Positions 9,178 through 18,110 of a DNA stretch of 64,000 nt are shown one piece after another. A model generated the notes under the pieces. It saw only the letters and a program-made list of their open reading frames with translations. It did no database searches and was not told the DNA's origin. The translations under genes were made by a program, and so were the position numbers. This stretch comes from an uncultured Roseibium sp. Its GTDB lineage: Bacteria; Pseudomonadota; Alphaproteobacteria; Rhizobiales; Stappiaceae. Position 1 is the first letter of the stretch, and each line of letters opens with the position of its first letter. The DNA lies in NCBI RefSeq assembly GCF_947496995.1, contig NZ_CANMFD010000001.1:678692-742691 (forward strand). The letters run 5' to 3'.

Positions 9178-9798
9178 ATGACCATCCGCTACCACAAGGG
9201 CGACCTTCCCGACCTGAAGGCCTATGAAACGGCAAGCGCGGTGGCAGTCGATTCCGAAACCCTTGGTCTTAATCCGCACCGCGACCGTCTGTGCGTGGTG
9301 CAGCTTTCTCCGGGCGACGGCACTGCCGATGTGGTACAGATCGCCCGCGGCCAGAAAGATGCGCCCAATCTGGCGGCGCTGATGACCGATCCGTCAAAAC
9401 CGAAGATTTTTCACTTCGCCCGATTTGATGTTGCCATGTTGCGGCACTATCTGGGCATTGAGGTCTCGCCGGTGTGGTGCACCAAGATCGCGTCCAAACT
9501 GGTGCGCACCTATACCGACCGGCACGGATTGAAGGATATCTCGCGCGAACTGCTCGGCGTCGAATTGTCCAAGCAGCAGCAAAGTTCGGACTGGGCAGCG
9601 GAAACCTTGTCCGATGCGCAGCTCGCATATGCGGCCTCGGACGTGCTTTATCTGCACGGGCTGAAGGAAAAACTGGAATTCATGCTCGCCCGGGAAGGGC
9701 GGGAACATATCGCAAAGGCGTGTTTCGACTTTCTTCCCGTTCGGGCGGAACTCGACCTTAAGGGATGGGACGAAACGGATATCTTCGCCCATTCCTGA
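9178..9798 (+). CDS. RNase D-like DEDDy 3'-5' exonuclease
   Basis: 206-aa exonuclease consisting of the DEDD domain only. The acidic residues are D25 and E27 (AVDSETLGL), D84 (HFARFD) and Y151/D155 (YAASD), the DEDDy pattern of RNase D. The C-terminal HRDC domains of enterobacterial RNase D are absent, giving the short form common in alphaproteobacteria. Probable role in RNA 3'-end trimming in the cytoplasm. It stands just before the lpt genes, a frequent arrangement in this class of bacteria. Confidence 0.87.
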   Translation: MTIRYHKGDLPDLKAYETASAVAVDSETLGLNPHRDRLCVVQLSPGDGTADVVQIARGQKDAPNLAALMTDPSKPKIFHFARFDVAMLRHYLGIEVSPVWCTKIASKLVRTYTDRHGLKDISRELLGVELSKQQQSSDWAAETLSDAQLAYAASDVLYLHGLKEKLEFMLAREGREHIAKACFDFLPVRAELDLKGWDETDIFAHS

Positions 9799-9853
9799 TT
9801 TTTGCGGGCTGTTCTGAGCCCCGGGCCTGTCGGCCCTTTGGTTTTCGGAGACC

Positions 9854-10525
9854 TTGTTGAGCGTTGTCAGCGAACATCCGGGAGTTGGAGCTCCCAGGCC
9901 CGCCCTGCGCAGGCCGCAGAGCCGGGTACAGCGGGCTGCGCGCAGGCACAGTCTGCTTGTCCGCATCCTGCGCTGGGTCTTTCCGCTGGTCGGGTTCCTG
10001 ATTTTCGCCGGCATGGCCGGTATGGTTGTTCTGTTCAACATCCTCAGCGGCTTCGGCGCCTCGAATGTGATGCTGACCAGCGAAGGCCTGGTCATGGATC
10101 AGCCGGAGTTGTCCGGCCATGACGGCGAGCGCTCCTACAAGGTGACCGCGCGCCGCGCCATTCAGCGCCTGACCGATCCGCGCATCATCGATCTGGAGAC
10201 GATCCGGGCCGACATCGTCCTGAGTGCCGACCAGAGCGCTGAAGTCGTCGCGCTCAAGGGAACCTACAACAACGCGTCCGAAACCCTGCGTCTCTATGAA
10301 GGCATTCAGCTTGACTGGAGCGAAGGCTACAAGGTGGATCTGAAGGACGTGGAGATTGATTTGAGCAATGGCGCATTGACCACGTCGGAACCTGTTTCAA
10401 TCCGCTCCGATCAGGGGCATGTTGTTGCAGGCAGACTTTCCTATGACGAGAACAAGGGTCTCGTCAGGTTTTCCGATGGTATCAGGATGACCATCAATCC
10501 GGTTTCGAAGGACGGTGAGCAATGA
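9854..10525 (+). CDS. lptC: LptC, LPS transport periplasmic/inner-membrane protein
   Basis: About 223-aa component of the Lpt bridge that passes LPS from the inner-membrane LptBFG complex to LptA. After a basic cytoplasmic N-terminus of about 40 residues there is one membrane span (near residues 40-63, rich in F, I, V and G), then a beta-rich periplasmic LptC/DUF1239 domain with the typical YKVTARRA and LKGTYNN stretches. Start codon uncertain: adjacent TTG codons at 9854 and 9857 follow a CGGAG. The stop overlaps the lptA ATG by four bases (ATGA). Confidence 0.88.
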   Translation: MLSVVSEHPGVGAPRPALRRPQSRVQRAARRHSLLVRILRWVFPLVGFLIFAGMAGMVVLFNILSGFGASNVMLTSEGLVMDQPELSGHDGERSYKVTARRAIQRLTDPRIIDLETIRADIVLSADQSAEVVALKGTYNNASETLRLYEGIQLDWSEGYKVDLKDVEIDLSNGALTTSEPVSIRSDQGHVVAGRLSYDENKGLVRFSDGIRMTINPVSKDGEQ

Positions 10526-11088
10526 TATTTTTCAAACGCATATTGATAGCGTCTGCAGCGGTCCTGTTTTTTGGCTCCGCGCAGGCGCAGACTTTTTCCG
10601 ATGCTTTTGCGGGGTTTGGATCGAACGAGGGTGAGCCGATCGAGATCGAGGCCGGCGAACTGCGTGTCGAAGACGGCAACAACACGGCGACCTTTGTCGG
10701 CGACGTGGTTGTCATCCAGGGCGAAACGAGCCTGAAAACACAACGCCTGAAGGTCTTTTATGCCGGCGACGGTGAGAACCAGGCCGAGGGTTCGGTCCAG
10801 CAGAAGATCTCCCGTCTGGAAGCGGCCGGAGGCGTCTTCATTTCCTCCAAGGACCAGACGGCCAAGGGTGATGAAGCCAGCTTCGACATGAACCGGGAAT
10901 TCATGGTGATGACCGGCAACGAGGTCGTGCTCAGCCAGGGTCCGAACGTGGTTGTCGGCAAGAGGCTGACCGTCAACCTGAAGACCGGTCAGGCGAACCT
11001 GACAGCCGGGCAGGGAAGCGGCTCGGGCCAGGGGAGCGGCAGGGTGAAGGTCCGCATTCAGCCGAACAGCGTAGAAGACAGCAATTGA
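10522..11088 (+). CDS. lptA: LptA, periplasmic LPS transport protein
   Basis: 188-aa periplasmic OstA/LptA beta-jellyroll protein. Residues 1-22 are a signal peptide ending in SAQA. The mature part shows the OstA-like pattern IEIEAGELRVEDGNNTATF followed by repeated beta-strand motifs (GDVVVIQGETSLKT). The C-terminal tail is rich in Gly, Ser and Gln. Translationally coupled to lptC. It polymerises into the bridge that carries LPS to LptD at the outer membrane (family knowledge). Confidence 0.9.
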   Translation: MIFFKRILIASAAVLFFGSAQAQTFSDAFAGFGSNEGEPIEIEAGELRVEDGNNTATFVGDVVVIQGETSLKTQRLKVFYAGDGENQAEGSVQQKISRLEAAGGVFISSKDQTAKGDEASFDMNREFMVMTGNEVVLSQGPNVVVGKRLTVNLKTGQANLTAGQGSGSGQGSGRVKVRIQPNSVEDSN

Positions 11089-11199
11089 ACCTTGAACCGG
11101 CCGGCATCGACAAGAATGCGGGTTGCCCCGGGTGCGAAACCCTGATCTGACTCGACACAGCCTGTCGCAGATCTTATGTGAACCTGCGGCAAGGATTGG

Positions 11200-12012
11200 A
11201 TGGACGACACATCGGTGAAGATAACCTCCATGGATTATGACGGGCCGCAGGCAAGCGCGCCGGAACCGGCTGGGCGGGAGGAAGATCTTTCCCGGGCTCT
11301 GGTCGTCGAGGGCATCGGCAAGACCTATGGTCGCCGTCAGGTCGTGAAATATGTCAGCCTGACCGTGAGACCCGGCGAAGCTGTCGGTCTCCTCGGACCG
11401 AACGGCGCCGGCAAGACGACGACATTCTACATGATCACCGGGTTGATCCGTCCGGATCAGGGCAAGATCTTTCTGGACGGCTTCGACATCACCCGCATGC
11501 CCATGTACCGGCGTGCCCGCCTCGGCATTGGCTACCTGCCTCAGGAAGCGTCGATCTTTCGCGGGCTGACCGTGGAGGAGAACATTCGCGCGGTTCTGGA
11601 AGTGATCGAACCCAGCCGCCAGAAACGCCGGGAAGAACTCGATTCGCTCCTTGCGGAATTCGGCCTGACCCATTTGCGCAAGGCGCCGAGCATTTCACTC
11701 TCGGGTGGTGAGCGCCGCCGAGTGGAAATTGCCCGTGCCCTGGCAAGCCGGCCGTCCTTCATGCTGCTCGACGAACCCTTTGCCGGCATCGACCCGATCG
11801 CCGTCGGGGACATCCAGCAGCTTGTGCGTCACCTGACGCAGCGCGGTATCGGCGTTCTGATCACCGATCACAATGTGCGCGAAACACTGGGCCTGATCGA
11901 CCGGGCCTATATCATCGCGTCCGGTGAGGTTCTCACCGAAGGCCTTCCGCAGGAAATCGTCACCAACCCGGATGTCCGGCGATTGTACCTGGGTGAACAA
12001 TTTACGCTTTGA
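11200..12012 (+). CDS. lptB: LptB, LPS export ABC ATPase
   Basis: 270-aa ATPase driving LPS extraction. Walker [11 protein letters not shown] lies near residues 66-75, signature [15 protein letters not shown] near 167-181, and Walker [15 protein letters not shown], with the DEPFAGIDP run characteristic of LptB, near 188-201. An N-terminal extension of about 35 residues (Asp/Pro/Glu-rich) precedes the ATPase core, as in many alphaproteobacterial LptB proteins. It is separated from lptA by 111 bases in which no gene is seen. Followed by rpoN, the conserved alphaproteobacterial order. Confidence 0.95.
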   Translation: MDDTSVKITSMDYDGPQASAPEPAGREEDLSRALVVEGIGKTYGRRQVVKYVSLTVRPGEAVGLLGPNGAGKTTTFYMITGLIRPDQGKIFLDGFDITRMPMYRRARLGIGYLPQEASIFRGLTVEENIRAVLEVIEPSRQKRREELDSLLAEFGLTHLRKAPSISLSGGERRRVEIARALASRPSFMLLDEPFAGIDPIAVGDIQQLVRHLTQRGIGVLITDHNVRETLGLIDRAYIIASGEVLTEGLPQEIVTNPDVRRLYLGEQFTL

Positions 12013-12105
12013 TGACAGGTGGCTGCCTAGGTTATAAGGTCTGTAACAAGCGATAAGCAAAAACCAGACCAATCGCCTTTCACTCAAACGGCGCCCGGGA
12101 CATTA

Positions 12106-13671
12106 ATGGCCATTTCGACAAAGCTGGAGATGCGACAGAGCCAGTCGCTGATCATGACGCCGCAATTGATGCAGGCGATCAAGCTTCTGCAAATGTCCAA
12201 TCTCGACCTTGTCGACTATGTCGAAGCCGAGCTTGAACGCAATCCGCTTCTCGAAAAGTCGGACGTGGGAGACAACGACGCCGGCGGATCCGCGGGCGAC
12301 GGAGACACCGCAGGCTTGTCTGATCAGGGCTCGCAGGGCGATGAAAGCGTTGCCCCGGCCGGTGACGAAGCTGTTGCGAGCGATTGGATGCAAAGCGATC
12401 TGGAGACCGGGTCGGAAGCCATCGCCTCCCGCATGGATACCGATCTCGGCAATGTGTTTCCCGATGAGCCAGGTGTTCCCGCGTCGCCCGATCCGGCCCT
12501 TCTCAAGTCCGGCGACAGCTACAAGAATGCCTCCAGCGGCAGCGCCTCGGATGACTACAACCTCGAGGCTTTCGTTGCCGAGGAAATATCTCTGAGTGCC
12601 TGGCTCGAAGAGCAGATGCATCTTGCCCTGAGCGACGCGGCGGACAAGCTGATCGGCGGCCATCTGATCAATTCCCTCGACGAGAACGGCTATCTCTATC
12701 TGGATCTCGACGAGGCGGCGGAACAGCTCGGCGTCGACACGGACCGTTTGGAACGGGTGCTGAGCGTGCTTCAGACCTTTGAACCTGCCGGTGTCTTTGC
12801 GCGCAATCTGGCCGAATGCCTGAAGCTGCAACTGATCGACAAGAACCGTTTCGATCCGGCGATGGAAGCGCTGATCGACAACATCGAGCTGCTTGCCAGG
12901 CGTGATCTTGCCGCGTTGAGGAAAACCTGCGGTGTGGATGACGAGGATCTCATGGAGATGATCGCGGAGATCCGCGCGCTCGATCCGAAACCCGGCAGCG
13001 TGTTCGGCTCATCTCTCGTACAACCCGTCGTCCCGGATGTCTTTGTGCGTCCCGCCAACGACGGCAGCTGGACGGTGGAGCTGAATTCCGACACCTTGCC
13101 CAGGGTGCTCGTCAACCAGACCTACTATGCGAAGGTCATCAAGACAGCGCGCAACGATACGGAAAAGGAATACCTCACTGACTCGCTGCAGACGGCCAAC
13201 TGGCTGGCGAAAAGCCTGGACCAGCGCGCCCGGACCATCCTCAAGGTCTCGACGGAAATTGTCCGGCAGCAGGACGGCTTTCTTACCTATGGCATTGCGC
13301 ACTTGCGCCCCCTGAACCTGAAGACCGTAGCCGAAGCCATCAGCATGCACGAATCCACGGTCAGCCGCGTGACGTCCAACAAGTACATGTCGACGCCGCG
13401 CGGCATCTATGAACTGAAGTACTTCTTCTCCTCCGCCATTTCGGCGACGGTGGGCGGCGACGATGCGCATTCGGCGGAAGCCGTGCGCCACAGAATCCGG
13501 CAGATGATCGACGCCGAAGACGTCAAGGCGATCCTGTCCGACGATACTATTGTCAAAATTCTGAGGGATGACGGCATCGATATCGCCCGCAGGACGGTAG
13601 CAAAATATCGTGAAGCGATGAAAATCGGATCTTCGGTACAGCGCCGGCGCGAGAAGAACTCGCAAATTTGA
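12106..13671 (+). CDS. rpoN: RNA polymerase sigma-54 factor
   Basis: 521-aa sigma-54. Region I is the Gln/Leu-rich activator-interacting segment (RQSQSLIMTPQLMQAIKLLQ, residues 8-27), followed by an acidic linker to about residue 150, the core-binding domain, the helix-turn-helix around ESTVSRVTSNKYM and the RpoN box ARRTVAKYRE near the C-terminus that reads the -24 element. It directs transcription of nitrogen and other activator-dependent genes. Lies 93 bases after lptB and is followed by hpf and ptsN, as in most Proteobacteria. Confidence 0.97.
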   Translation: MAISTKLEMRQSQSLIMTPQLMQAIKLLQMSNLDLVDYVEAELERNPLLEKSDVGDNDAGGSAGDGDTAGLSDQGSQGDESVAPAGDEAVASDWMQSDLETGSEAIASRMDTDLGNVFPDEPGVPASPDPALLKSGDSYKNASSGSASDDYNLEAFVAEEISLSAWLEEQMHLALSDAADKLIGGHLINSLDENGYLYLDLDEAAEQLGVDTDRLERVLSVLQTFEPAGVFARNLAECLKLQLIDKNRFDPAMEALIDNIELLARRDLAALRKTCGVDDEDLMEMIAEIRALDPKPGSVFGSSLVQPVVPDVFVRPANDGSWTVELNSDTLPRVLVNQTYYAKVIKTARNDTEKEYLTDSLQTANWLAKSLDQRARTILKVSTEIVRQQDGFLTYGIAHLRPLNLKTVAEAISMHESTVSRVTSNKYMSTPRGIYELKYFFSSAISATVGGDDAHSAEAVRHRIRQMIDAEDVKAILSDDTIVKILRDDGIDIARRTVAKYREAMKIGSSVQRRREKNSQI

Positions 13672-13888
13672 GGCACATGATGCTGGTTAGCCGGGTTCCG
13701 GCCATGTGGTTTCACTTCTTTTCCGCAGATGTCCACTGAAAGAAAACACTGAATTCGCTCCGTGTTTCTTTGGCGCGGGGATTCTTTTCCCGAAACGTTT
13801 GACTCTTCGCGTTGACGCAATTATAGGACCGCCCTCGTGAGGTAAACAGGGGATGGCGCTTCGGCGCTGACTGGTCCATTCTGCAAGC

Positions 13889-13929
13889 TTGAAACGTATC
13901 GCGTTTCAACACCGGCGACATTGCCGGTG
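13889..13929 (+). promoter_or_regulatory. Twin hairpins in the hpf leader
   Basis: Two adjacent perfect inverted repeats sit 30-70 bases upstream of hpf. The first is TTGAAACG-TATCG-CGTTTCAA (13889-13909); the second is CACCGGC-GACATT-GCCGGTG (13910-13929). There is no spacer between them. They could be an operator plus a leader hairpin, or two stems of a 5' UTR that control stability or translation. Function unknown. The rest of the 290-base rpoN-hpf gap shows nothing gene-like. Confidence 0.6.
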
Positions 13930-13961
13930 ACCTGTCGGTCAATAGAAAAGAAGAGGTCCCC

Positions 13962-14549
13962 ATGGCTTTGCGGATTTCGGGTAAGAATGTCGATGTCGGT
14001 GACGCACTGCGCGTCCACATCACAGACCGAATTGAAGATGCCCTGTCAAAATACTTCACGGGCGGTTACACAGGCCACGTTACGCTCAGCAGGGAGGGCG
14101 CCGGCTTCAAGTCGGAATGCAACCTGCATCTCGATACCGGGATACTGTTGCAGGTCTCTGCGCAGGACCAGGATCCGCGCAATAGCTTCGATCTTGCTGC
14201 GGAAAAGATCGAGAAAAGGTTGCGGCGCTACAAGCGCAAGCTGAAGGACCATCATAGCCACAGCGGCAACGGCCGTGAGGCACTCGAGGCGGCATCTTAC
14301 GTGCTCGCCTCACCGGAAGAGGATGAGGAAGTGCCGGTGGATTTCAATCCGCTCGTCATTGCCGAGACCTCTGCGAAAATCAAGACAATGACCGTCGGCA
14401 TGGCGGTCATGGAGCTGGATCTGACCGAAGCACCGGTTGTCATGTTCAAAAATGCGGCAAACGGCGGTGTCAACGTTGTTTACCGCCGGCCGGATGGCAA
14501 TATAGGCTGGATTGACCCGGCGTTGGTGGCCAGTGTGGCCGCCGAATAA
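13962..14549 (+). CDS. hpf: Ribosome hibernation promoting factor, long form
   Basis: 195-aa S30AE/RaiA-family protein. The N-terminal beta-alpha fold (residues 1-100) opens with MALRISGKNVDVGDALRVHI, followed by a linker and the C-terminal S30AE_C domain (about 130-190, with MAVMELDLTEAPVVMFKN) that mediates ribosome dimerisation in long HPFs. It binds 30S subunits in stationary phase. A purine-rich AAGAAGAGG precedes the ATG. It lies between rpoN and ptsN, the conserved arrangement. Confidence 0.94.
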   Translation: MALRISGKNVDVGDALRVHITDRIEDALSKYFTGGYTGHVTLSREGAGFKSECNLHLDTGILLQVSAQDQDPRNSFDLAAEKIEKRLRRYKRKLKDHHSHSGNGREALEAASYVLASPEEDEEVPVDFNPLVIAETSAKIKTMTVGMAVMELDLTEAPVVMFKNAANGGVNVVYRRPDGNIGWIDPALVASVAAE

Positions 14550-14562
14550 AGATGCGGACGAG

Positions 14563-14586
14563 GTCGGCTTCCCCAGGGAAGCCGAC
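14563..14586 (+). other. Perfect 10-bp stem-loop between hpf and ptsN
   Basis: GTCGGCTTCC-CCAG-GGAAGCCGAC forms a perfect 10-bp stem with a 4-base loop. It begins 14 bases after the hpf stop and ends 24 bases before the ptsN ATG. There is no following T-tract, so it is not a canonical intrinsic terminator. It may stabilise the upstream mRNA or attenuate readthrough to ptsN. Confidence 0.6.
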
Positions 14587-14609
14587 TTCCGAAACTTGTA
14601 GGCGAACGA

Positions 14610-15077
14610 ATGGATCTTAGTGATCTTCTGGGTAAAGACGCGGTCATTGCCGACCTGAAGGCCAAAAGCAAGAAACAGGCTATCCAGGAACTCGCGTCCA
14701 GGGCAGCGGAGCTGACCGGTCTTTCCGAACGCGAAATTTTCGATACGCTTCTTCAGCGTGAGCGTCTGGGCTCCACCGGTGTCGGTCATGGCATTGCCAT
14801 CCCGCACGGCAAGCTCATCCGTCTCGACAGGCTTGTCGGCCTGTTTGCCAAGCTCAAGAAGCCGGTCGAATTCGATTCTCTCGATGACGAACCTGTGGAC
14901 CTGATCTTTCTGCTGCTGGCACCCGAAGGCGCTGGCGCCGATCACCTCAAGGCTCTGGCCAGGATTGCGCGGCAATTGAGGGACACTGTCGTCACGCAGG
15001 GCATCCGCAGCTCCTCCGACGCGGAAGAGATCTACGCCCTCCTGACCCAGCCCCTAGCATCGTCCAACGCCGCCTGA
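14610..15077 (+). CDS. ptsN: PTS IIA-like nitrogen regulatory protein (EIIA-Ntr)
   Basis: 155-aa EIIA-Ntr. The phosphorylatable histidine is H66 in GIAIPHGKL, surrounded by the conserved ERLGSTGVGHG stretch. It is phosphorylated by EINtr/NPr and regulates nitrogen, potassium and other responses in the cytoplasm (family knowledge). Placement behind rpoN and hpf is the classic arrangement. It ends 55 bases before the convergent opgH-like gene. Confidence 0.95.
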   Translation: MDLSDLLGKDAVIADLKAKSKKQAIQELASRAAELTGLSEREIFDTLLQRERLGSTGVGHGIAIPHGKLIRLDRLVGLFAKLKKPVEFDSLDDEPVDLIFLLLAPEGAGADHLKALARIARQLRDTVVTQGIRSSSDAEEIYALLTQPLASSNAA

Positions 15078-15132
15078 GTTTTCAATAGGTCAATTTGAAC
15101 GCAAAGCGCTTCCGGCTGCTTTCGTGACAGGA

Positions 15133-16950
15133 TCAGGCTTCCGCCGGATTGGCGTCGCCCTGAACGAGATCCTTCGGAGCTGTTGTCGGAACACGGCTCT
15201 TTGCGAGCGCGGGAAGATGCAGGTCGCCGAGCTCGGCAGGCGGTGCGGTTTCTTCCGGGATGCACCACAGCGTCGAGCGCAGCGCGAGCATGCCGAGTGT
15301 CCGGGTTGACGTCGTCACCGCAATCACGATCGCCAGGAGCGGCCCAAGGGCGACCGGAATAACCGGCCAGACCAGGCCGATCTGCTGCCCCGAGAGCCAT
15401 GCCAGCCCGGCCAGCCCGAACAGGGTCTGCGGCCAGAGCTTGCGGGCGGTGAGCAGCACCGGCAACCGCGAAACACCCCGTGCCTGTGCACCCCAGCCGA
15501 TGGTCTTGCCGAAGATGAGCCCGCCCATGAACAGGGTATGGGCGACGGCCATCACAGGCGCCAGCATGGCTGCATAAAGAATTTCCGTGAAAACGCTGAT
15601 CAGAACGCGCAGCGGTCCACCGAACGCCTTGCGCAGATCCGCCCGTGCCAGAACATCGGCGACCGTCGCCAGCTTGGCGGCGAACACCATTGTCAGCACG
15701 CTGAAGAACAGGAGCGCACCGGTGTCGGCACGATAGGGCATTTCATCGGCCACCATTCCAAGTATGGCAGCGGCGGTCATGAAGCCGATCCATGCCGGGG
15801 ATCCCAGGAACATCAGAATCGCCAGAAAGAGTTGCACACGGCTGACGGCCTTCAATCCCGGCATGCCGAGCAGCCGGCGGTATTGCAGGTTGCCCTGGCA
15901 CCAGCGCAGGTCGCGGCGGATGAATTCCAGCAGATGCGGCGGATTGACCTCATAGCTGCCGGTTTCAAGCGGCAGGACACGCACTTCGTATCCGGCACGG
16001 CGCATCAGCACCGCTTCCACCTGGTCGTGCGACAGGATTGGACCGGCCAGCGGACCTTTTCCCGGCAGCTCCGGCAGTTTGCAATGGTCGGTGAACGGCT
16101 TCAGGCGGAGGATGGCGTTATGGCCCCAATAGGGTCCGCAATCGCCCTGCCACCAGGCACTGCCCATTGTATAGGAGCGCATACCGAGCCGCATGCCGAA
16201 CTGGAAGACACGGGCAAAGGCGCTCTCGGTCGGCAACCCGACTACGAGGCTCTGCAGAATTCCGACCCTGGGATTGGCTTCCATGCGTCTGACAAGGCCG
16301 GTAATGGCCTCCGCCGACATGAAGCTGTCCGCATCGAGCACCAGCGCGAAATCGTGCCTGTCGCCCCAGCGCCGGCAGAAGTCTTCGATGTTTCCGGCCT
16401 TGTAGCCGGTGTTCTTGGCGCGCCGCCGGTAATGAACTTCCATCTGGCCCTGGAACCTCTCCCCAAGGCGGGCCGCCATCTGCTGTTCCCTGAGGGCGAT
16501 GTCGTCCATCGAGGTGTCGCTGAGCACGTAAAAAGTGAAGTGTTCCGCCTCGCCTGCCCGGACCAGATGCGTCATCATGGCGCTGAGACTGATTTCCAGG
16601 CTGGCAACGTCCTCGTCGCGAATACACGACAACAGCGCCGTCGAACTTGTCAGCGGACCCGCGCCCGGGTTGATCGGGCAAACGGTCTCTATCGGATTTC
16701 GGGCCAGCCGCATCACCAGAAGGCCGATGACCGCATTCCAGAATCCGATGATCGTCCAGGGCAGCGTCACCATGAAACAAAACAGGATGAACAGGTCGAG
16801 CGCCGAATATCCGCCGGGCGAAAGCGTGACCGTCATCAGTGCGGCCAGTCCGATGAAACTGGCAATGACGAGCACGGAGAAGATACCGCGTCTTGCGGTC
16901 ATGCCGGCAGCTGCTTTATCGGATAAAGTCATGTCAAAGACCCGAAACAT
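15133..16950 (-). CDS. opgH: Glucans biosynthesis glucosyltransferase H (OpgH/MdoH)
   Basis: About 605-aa inner-membrane GT2 enzyme that makes the beta-glucan backbone of osmoregulated periplasmic glucans. There are N-terminal hydrophobic spans (about residues 20-75), then the catalytic domain with DADSF and the acceptor motif RRDLRWCQGNLQY (a Q/RxxRW-type signature), and several C-terminal membrane spans. It is shorter than the E. coli protein (about 850 aa), which is common in alphaproteobacteria. The ATG at 16950 has GGAAG upstream; an in-frame TTG at 16965 is possible. Encoded alone, with no opgG next to it. Confidence 0.9.
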   Translation of the reverse strand: MFRVFDMTLSDKAAAGMTARRGIFSVLVIASFIGLAALMTVTLSPGGYSALDLFILFCFMVTLPWTIIGFWNAVIGLLVMRLARNPIETVCPINPGAGPLTSSTALLSCIRDEDVASLEISLSAMMTHLVRAGEAEHFTFYVLSDTSMDDIALREQQMAARLGERFQGQMEVHYRRRAKNTGYKAGNIEDFCRRWGDRHDFALVLDADSFMSAEAITGLVRRMEANPRVGILQSLVVGLPTESAFARVFQFGMRLGMRSYTMGSAWWQGDCGPYWGHNAILRLKPFTDHCKLPELPGKGPLAGPILSHDQVEAVLMRRAGYEVRVLPLETGSYEVNPPHLLEFIRRDLRWCQGNLQYRRLLGMPGLKAVSRVQLFLAILMFLGSPAWIGFMTAAAILGMVADEMPYRADTGALLFFSVLTMVFAAKLATVADVLARADLRKAFGGPLRVLISVFTEILYAAMLAPVMAVAHTLFMGGLIFGKTIGWGAQARGVSRLPVLLTARKLWPQTLFGLAGLAWLSGQQIGLVWPVIPVALGPLLAIVIAVTTSTRTLGMLALRSTLWCIPEETAPPAELGDLHLPALAKSRVPTTAPKDLVQGDANPAEA

Positions 16951-17060
16951 TTTTTTGACTTCCAATCAGGGCGATCATGGCGTTAGTGCGCATGTCAAAG
17001 TGTCCTTACGTTGACAGAGGCGGTGCGGATGATCATGAACGGTAAAGGAAGAGCGGAATT

Positions 17061-18062
17061 ATGGCGGTGACGGGCAACACACCCCTCTCGCAGGCGCTCT
17101 GGTATACCGGCCCGGCGCAATGCGCAATCGATGTCGTGCCGTGCGAAGTGCCGCAGGCCGGCGATGTTCTGGTCCGGACTCTCTTCAGCGGTATCAGCCG
17201 GGGCACCGAAGGCCTGGTTTTCCGCGGAGAAGTTCCTGAAAGCGAATGGCAACGGATGCGGGCTCCCTTTCAGGCCGGTGACTTTCCTTTCCCGGTCAAA
17301 TACGGCTACGCCAACGTGGGCCGGGTGCTTGAAGGCGATCCTGACCTGGCCGGGCGTCTCGTTTTTTCGCTCTATCCGCATCAAAGCGTTTTTGTTCTCC
17401 CATCCAGTGCCTGCGTGCCTGTTCCGGCCGGCATTCCGGCCGAAAGAGCGGTTCTGGCGGCCAATATGGAAACCGCGATCAACGCTTTATGGGACGGAAA
17501 ACCATCACCTGGGGATCACATCTGCGTGGTTGGCGGCGGAGTTGTCGGATTGTTGACCGCCTATCTGGCAAGCAGGCTTCCCGGAACGAGGGTGACGCTG
17601 ATTGACACGAATGCCGCCAGGGCAGGAACGGCCGCGGATCTGGACCTGGACTTCGCGCTTCCCGAACAGGCTCCGCGCGATCAGGACCTCGTGTTTCACA
17701 CCAGCGCCAGCTCGGCCGGTCTTGCCACGGCGCTGGGCTGCGCCGGCGACGGAACCACCGTTATTGAAATGAGCTGGTATGGCTCCGGCGATGTTCTGGC
17801 GCCGCTGGGCGCGGATTTCCATTGCCGCCGGTTGAAGCTGGTCTCCAGTCAGGTGGGCACCATCCCGGTGGAGCGGCAGGCCCGCTGGACATTCCGGCGT
17901 CGGCTGGAAACCGCCCTGTCCCTGTTGCAGGACCCGGCTCTGGACCGGCTGATCAGCCACCGGGTGGATTTTCCGGATCTTCCCGCGCAGCTTCCCGAAT
18001 TGTTGAACAAGGCTTCCGATGTGCTGACGGCTCTGGTCGTCTATGAAGACGCGCCGGGCTGA
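17061..18062 (+). CDS. Zinc-type alcohol dehydrogenase-like (MDR) oxidoreductase
   Basis: 333-aa medium-chain dehydrogenase/reductase. The N-terminal GroES-like part is shortened. The Rossmann nucleotide-binding motif VVGGGVVGLLTAYLAS lies at about residues 156-171, followed by an acidic end of the second strand (LIDTN), which suggests NAD(H) preference. The usual GHE zinc-site pattern is not apparent. First gene of a four-gene run with a PTPS-fold protein, a glycosyltransferase and a methyltransferase; it is likely to reduce or oxidise the same small molecule (inference). Exact substrate unknown. Confidence 0.8.
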   Translation: MAVTGNTPLSQALWYTGPAQCAIDVVPCEVPQAGDVLVRTLFSGISRGTEGLVFRGEVPESEWQRMRAPFQAGDFPFPVKYGYANVGRVLEGDPDLAGRLVFSLYPHQSVFVLPSSACVPVPAGIPAERAVLAANMETAINALWDGKPSPGDHICVVGGGVVGLLTAYLASRLPGTRVTLIDTNAARAGTAADLDLDFALPEQAPRDQDLVFHTSASSAGLATALGCAGDGTTVIEMSWYGSGDVLAPLGADFHCRRLKLVSSQVGTIPVERQARWTFRRRLETALSLLQDPALDRLISHRVDFPDLPAQLPELLNKASDVLTALVVYEDAPG

Positions 18063-18110
18063 TCCCTTCACACCTCCATTCTCCCACTGAAATTTCAGGA
18101 TCCTAGTGAC

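Noticed and set aside
15538-16926. Long open frame (462 aa) on the plus strand over opgH
   Set aside because: Antisense shadow of a clearly recognised glucosyltransferase; the translation is Gln/His/Arg-rich and without family features.
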